Notes under the pieces: model-generated | What the model saw: only the letters and a program-made list of their open reading frames with translations | The model's database searches: none | Told to the model about the DNA's origin: nothing | Shown here: positions 5,789-6,809 of the stretch, piece after piece | How positions within the stretch are numbered: the stretch's first letter is position 1 | Layout: every line of letters starts with the position of its first letter | Made by a program: the position numbers and the translations under genes | Origin: Cyanobacteria bacterium UBA9971 | GTDB lineage: Bacteria; Cyanobacteriota; Vampirovibrionia; Gastranaerophilales; UBA9971 | Direction: 5' to 3' | Assembly: GCA_003499955.1 (NCBI GenBank) | Contig: DNRP01000002.1 | Span: 15,162 to 21,970, forward strand | DNA length: 6,809 nucleotides

Positions 5789-5819
5789 AAGAACGAGTTA
5801 CAAAAAGTAAGAACACGTT
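5789..5819 (+). promoter_or_regulatory. Tandem AAGAACnnGTT motifs before the glycosidase gene
   Basis: AAGAACGAGTT (5789-5799) and AAGAACACGTT (5809-5819) match at 9 of 11 positions. They start exactly 20 bp apart, about two helical turns, so both face the same side of DNA. Each contains a small dyad AAC-N2-GTT. They end 10 bp before the start codon where no ordinary ribosome site is seen, suggesting a regulator site or a leader element. Confidence 0.4.
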
Positions 5820-5829
5820 GGGTCGAGAT

Positions 5830-6809
5830 ATGAGAGTCAGAGTTGTCACAAAAAAAGGATTTTTAAGAGTTCTGGTTTTAGCGACACTGGTTGCATTTGT
5901 TTCGCAAGAAGCGCTTACTCAGGAACTGGCCAGCATTACTCCTCATGATTTTTCAAAAAGACCGGACTGTACCTCCACGAATACAAAACTTTGCTATAAT
6001 AACCCTGAATTTTCAAATAATATAATTCGAGGGAAGGGCGTAACCCATAAGCGTATTAAGCGTTGGCTTAACGGGCGACCGGCTATAGTAAATATAATAG
6101 TCGTAAATCCTGAAGCAGAAAGATTAATCATTAAGCCGTCCTATGGCTCTTATAAATTAAATTCAGTAAGGAGAGTAAAAGATTTAGTAACCATTGAAAA
6201 TGCAATCGCGGGTATCAATGCATCATATTTTAAACCTGACACCGGAGTCCCTTTAGGGGCTTCTATTGTTAATGGGGAAATTTTAACCGGTCCTCTTTAT
6301 CAAAGAGTTGTTTTGGGCGTTACGGAAGATAATAAATTTAAAATGGATAAACTTGATGTATCAGGAGAAATTAAAATAGGAAACAGCGTTACTCTTCCGT
6401 TATTCAATATAAATCAGCCTGTATTCAGCCAGACAGCATTTACGGTTTATACAGACAGGTGGGGTTCAAAAACTCCTCGCACTTCTCAATATTATTGTCA
6501 CATAGTGGTTCTTGACGGAAAAATTCAATACATAAAACAAAGCAGCGTTTTAATTCCTCAAGGCGGATATGTAGTAGTCGGTCCGAGAAGTAAAATCCCT
6601 AAAGGAATCATTCAACAATATGACAGCATTAATTACACGGTAAAATTAAGCCCCGATGACTGGAACAACGTAAAATATGCAGTAGGCGGCGGACCTTATT
6701 TAATAAAAGAAGGGAAAATCTTCATCGATAAACAACGTTTTAGCAACGGCTTTATCACAATGAAAGCCCCCAGAACAGCCGTTGGATACACGAAAGGCGG
6801 AAGTCTTAT
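5830..6809 (+). CDS. Secreted phosphodiester glycosidase domain (NAGPA-type) protein, 3'-truncated by the window edge
   Basis: The frame stays open to the window end (326 codons visible). The N-terminus looks like a signal peptide or membrane anchor: basic residues 2-13 (R, R, KK, R), then hydrophobic 14-24 (VLVLATLVAFV), then SQEALTQE; no clean AxA cleavage site is obvious. After a basic spacer comes the glycosidase-like domain. Landmarks are IVNIIVVNP (about 92-100), AGINASYFKPDTGVPLGASIVNGEIL (127-152), VGGGPYLIKEGKI (285-297) and APRTAVGYTKGG (313-324), all typical of the family of the mammalian lysosomal uncovering enzyme. Bacterial members are linked to cell-surface polysaccharides, but their substrates are mostly unknown. 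ATG 5830 is the first ATG after an in-frame TAA at 5746-5748; a TTG at 5818 is possible. No proper Shine-Dalgarno precedes either, unlike the other genes here. Confidence 0.88.
   Translation, partial: MRVRVVTKKGFLRVLVLATLVAFVSQEALTQELASITPHDFSKRPDCTSTNTKLCYNNPEFSNNIIRGKGVTHKRIKRWLNGRPAIVNIIVVNPEAERLIIKPSYGSYKLNSVRRVKDLVTIENAIAGINASYFKPDTGVPLGASIVNGEILTGPLYQRVVLGVTEDNKFKMDKLDVSGEIKIGNSVTLPLFNINQPVFSQTAFTVYTDRWGSKTPRTSQYYCHIVVLDGKIQYIKQSSVLIPQGGYVVVGPRSKIPKGIIQQYDSINYTVKLSPDDWNNVKYAVGGGPYLIKEGKIFIDKQRFSNGFITMKAPRTAVGYTKGGSL

Larger units (their letters stand above)
5458..5829. other. 372-bp AT-rich divergent intergenic region
   Basis: This region separates rubrerythrin from the phosphodiester glycosidase gene and holds no convincing gene or RNA. 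On the rubrerythrin side, a minus-strand TATACT at 5511-5506 within TTATACTTTAATAA is a possible -10 and only loosely like a PerR box. On the other side, the AT-rich stretch at 5741-5757 (TTAATATGATAAT) is the likeliest plus-strand -10 area, without a clear -35. An inverted repeat (5591-5671) and a spaced direct repeat (5789-5819) are listed separately. Confidence 0.6.

Noticed and set aside
6056..6071. TTAAGC-GTTG-GCTTAA hairpin in the glycosidase gene
   Set aside because: A six-bp stem inside clear coding sequence with no T-tract; likely chance.
1..6809. CRISPR array, tRNA, rRNA or riboswitch
   Set aside because: No regularly spaced direct repeats, and no tRNA, rRNA or known riboswitch pattern recognised on reading both strands.

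Overview
The window is AT-rich bacterial DNA using the standard code (TAA and TGA both act as stops), with good Shine-Dalgarno sequences before most genes. The gene mix is a flagellar export protein beside a sigma factor, an N-terminal-rubredoxin rubrerythrin, a phosphodiester-glycosidase-family protein and a WaaE-like glycosyltransferase. It suggests an anaerobic, flagellated, low-GC bacterium. A gut non-photosynthetic cyanobacterial relative (Gastranaerophilales/Melainabacteria) is my best guess; a Firmicutes-like host is the alternative. This assignment is inference, as there is no rRNA marker.

Left part (1-2175): the 3' two thirds of flhB, then 24 bp later a sigma-70-family sigma factor that is probably the flagellar sigma (FliA/sigma-28 type). 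A dispersed-repeat-like palindrome and a strong bidirectional terminator follow. On the opposite strand is a 140-residue polar orphan protein. About 150 bp upstream of it, on its own strand, lies a very good match to the flagellar sigma promoter (TAAAGTTT, then CCCGATAA). The sigma factor and a likely target therefore sit back to back.

Middle part (2176-4890): a patatin-like lipid acyl hydrolase on the minus strand, with a weaker flagellar-sigma-like promoter. Divergent from it is a plus-strand pair: a lone ORF6N-domain DNA-binding protein whose coding sequence contains a perfect 29-bp palindrome, and 17 bp later a family 2 glycosyltransferase. A symmetric 17-bp-arm terminator closes the pair.

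Right part (4891-6809): rubrerythrin on the minus strand, converging on that same terminator. Next is a 372-bp AT-rich intergenic region carrying an inverted repeat and two AAGAACnnGTT motifs exactly 20 bp apart. Last is the start of a secreted phosphodiester glycosidase domain (NAGPA-type) protein that runs off the window end.

The most interesting thread is a possible flagellar regulatory circuit: flhB, sigma factor, sigma-28-type promoter, leader hairpin with a T-tract, and an orphan protein that could be a diverged FlgM-like anti-sigma factor or another late flagellar gene. The ORF6N internal palindrome, a candidate self-binding operator, is second.
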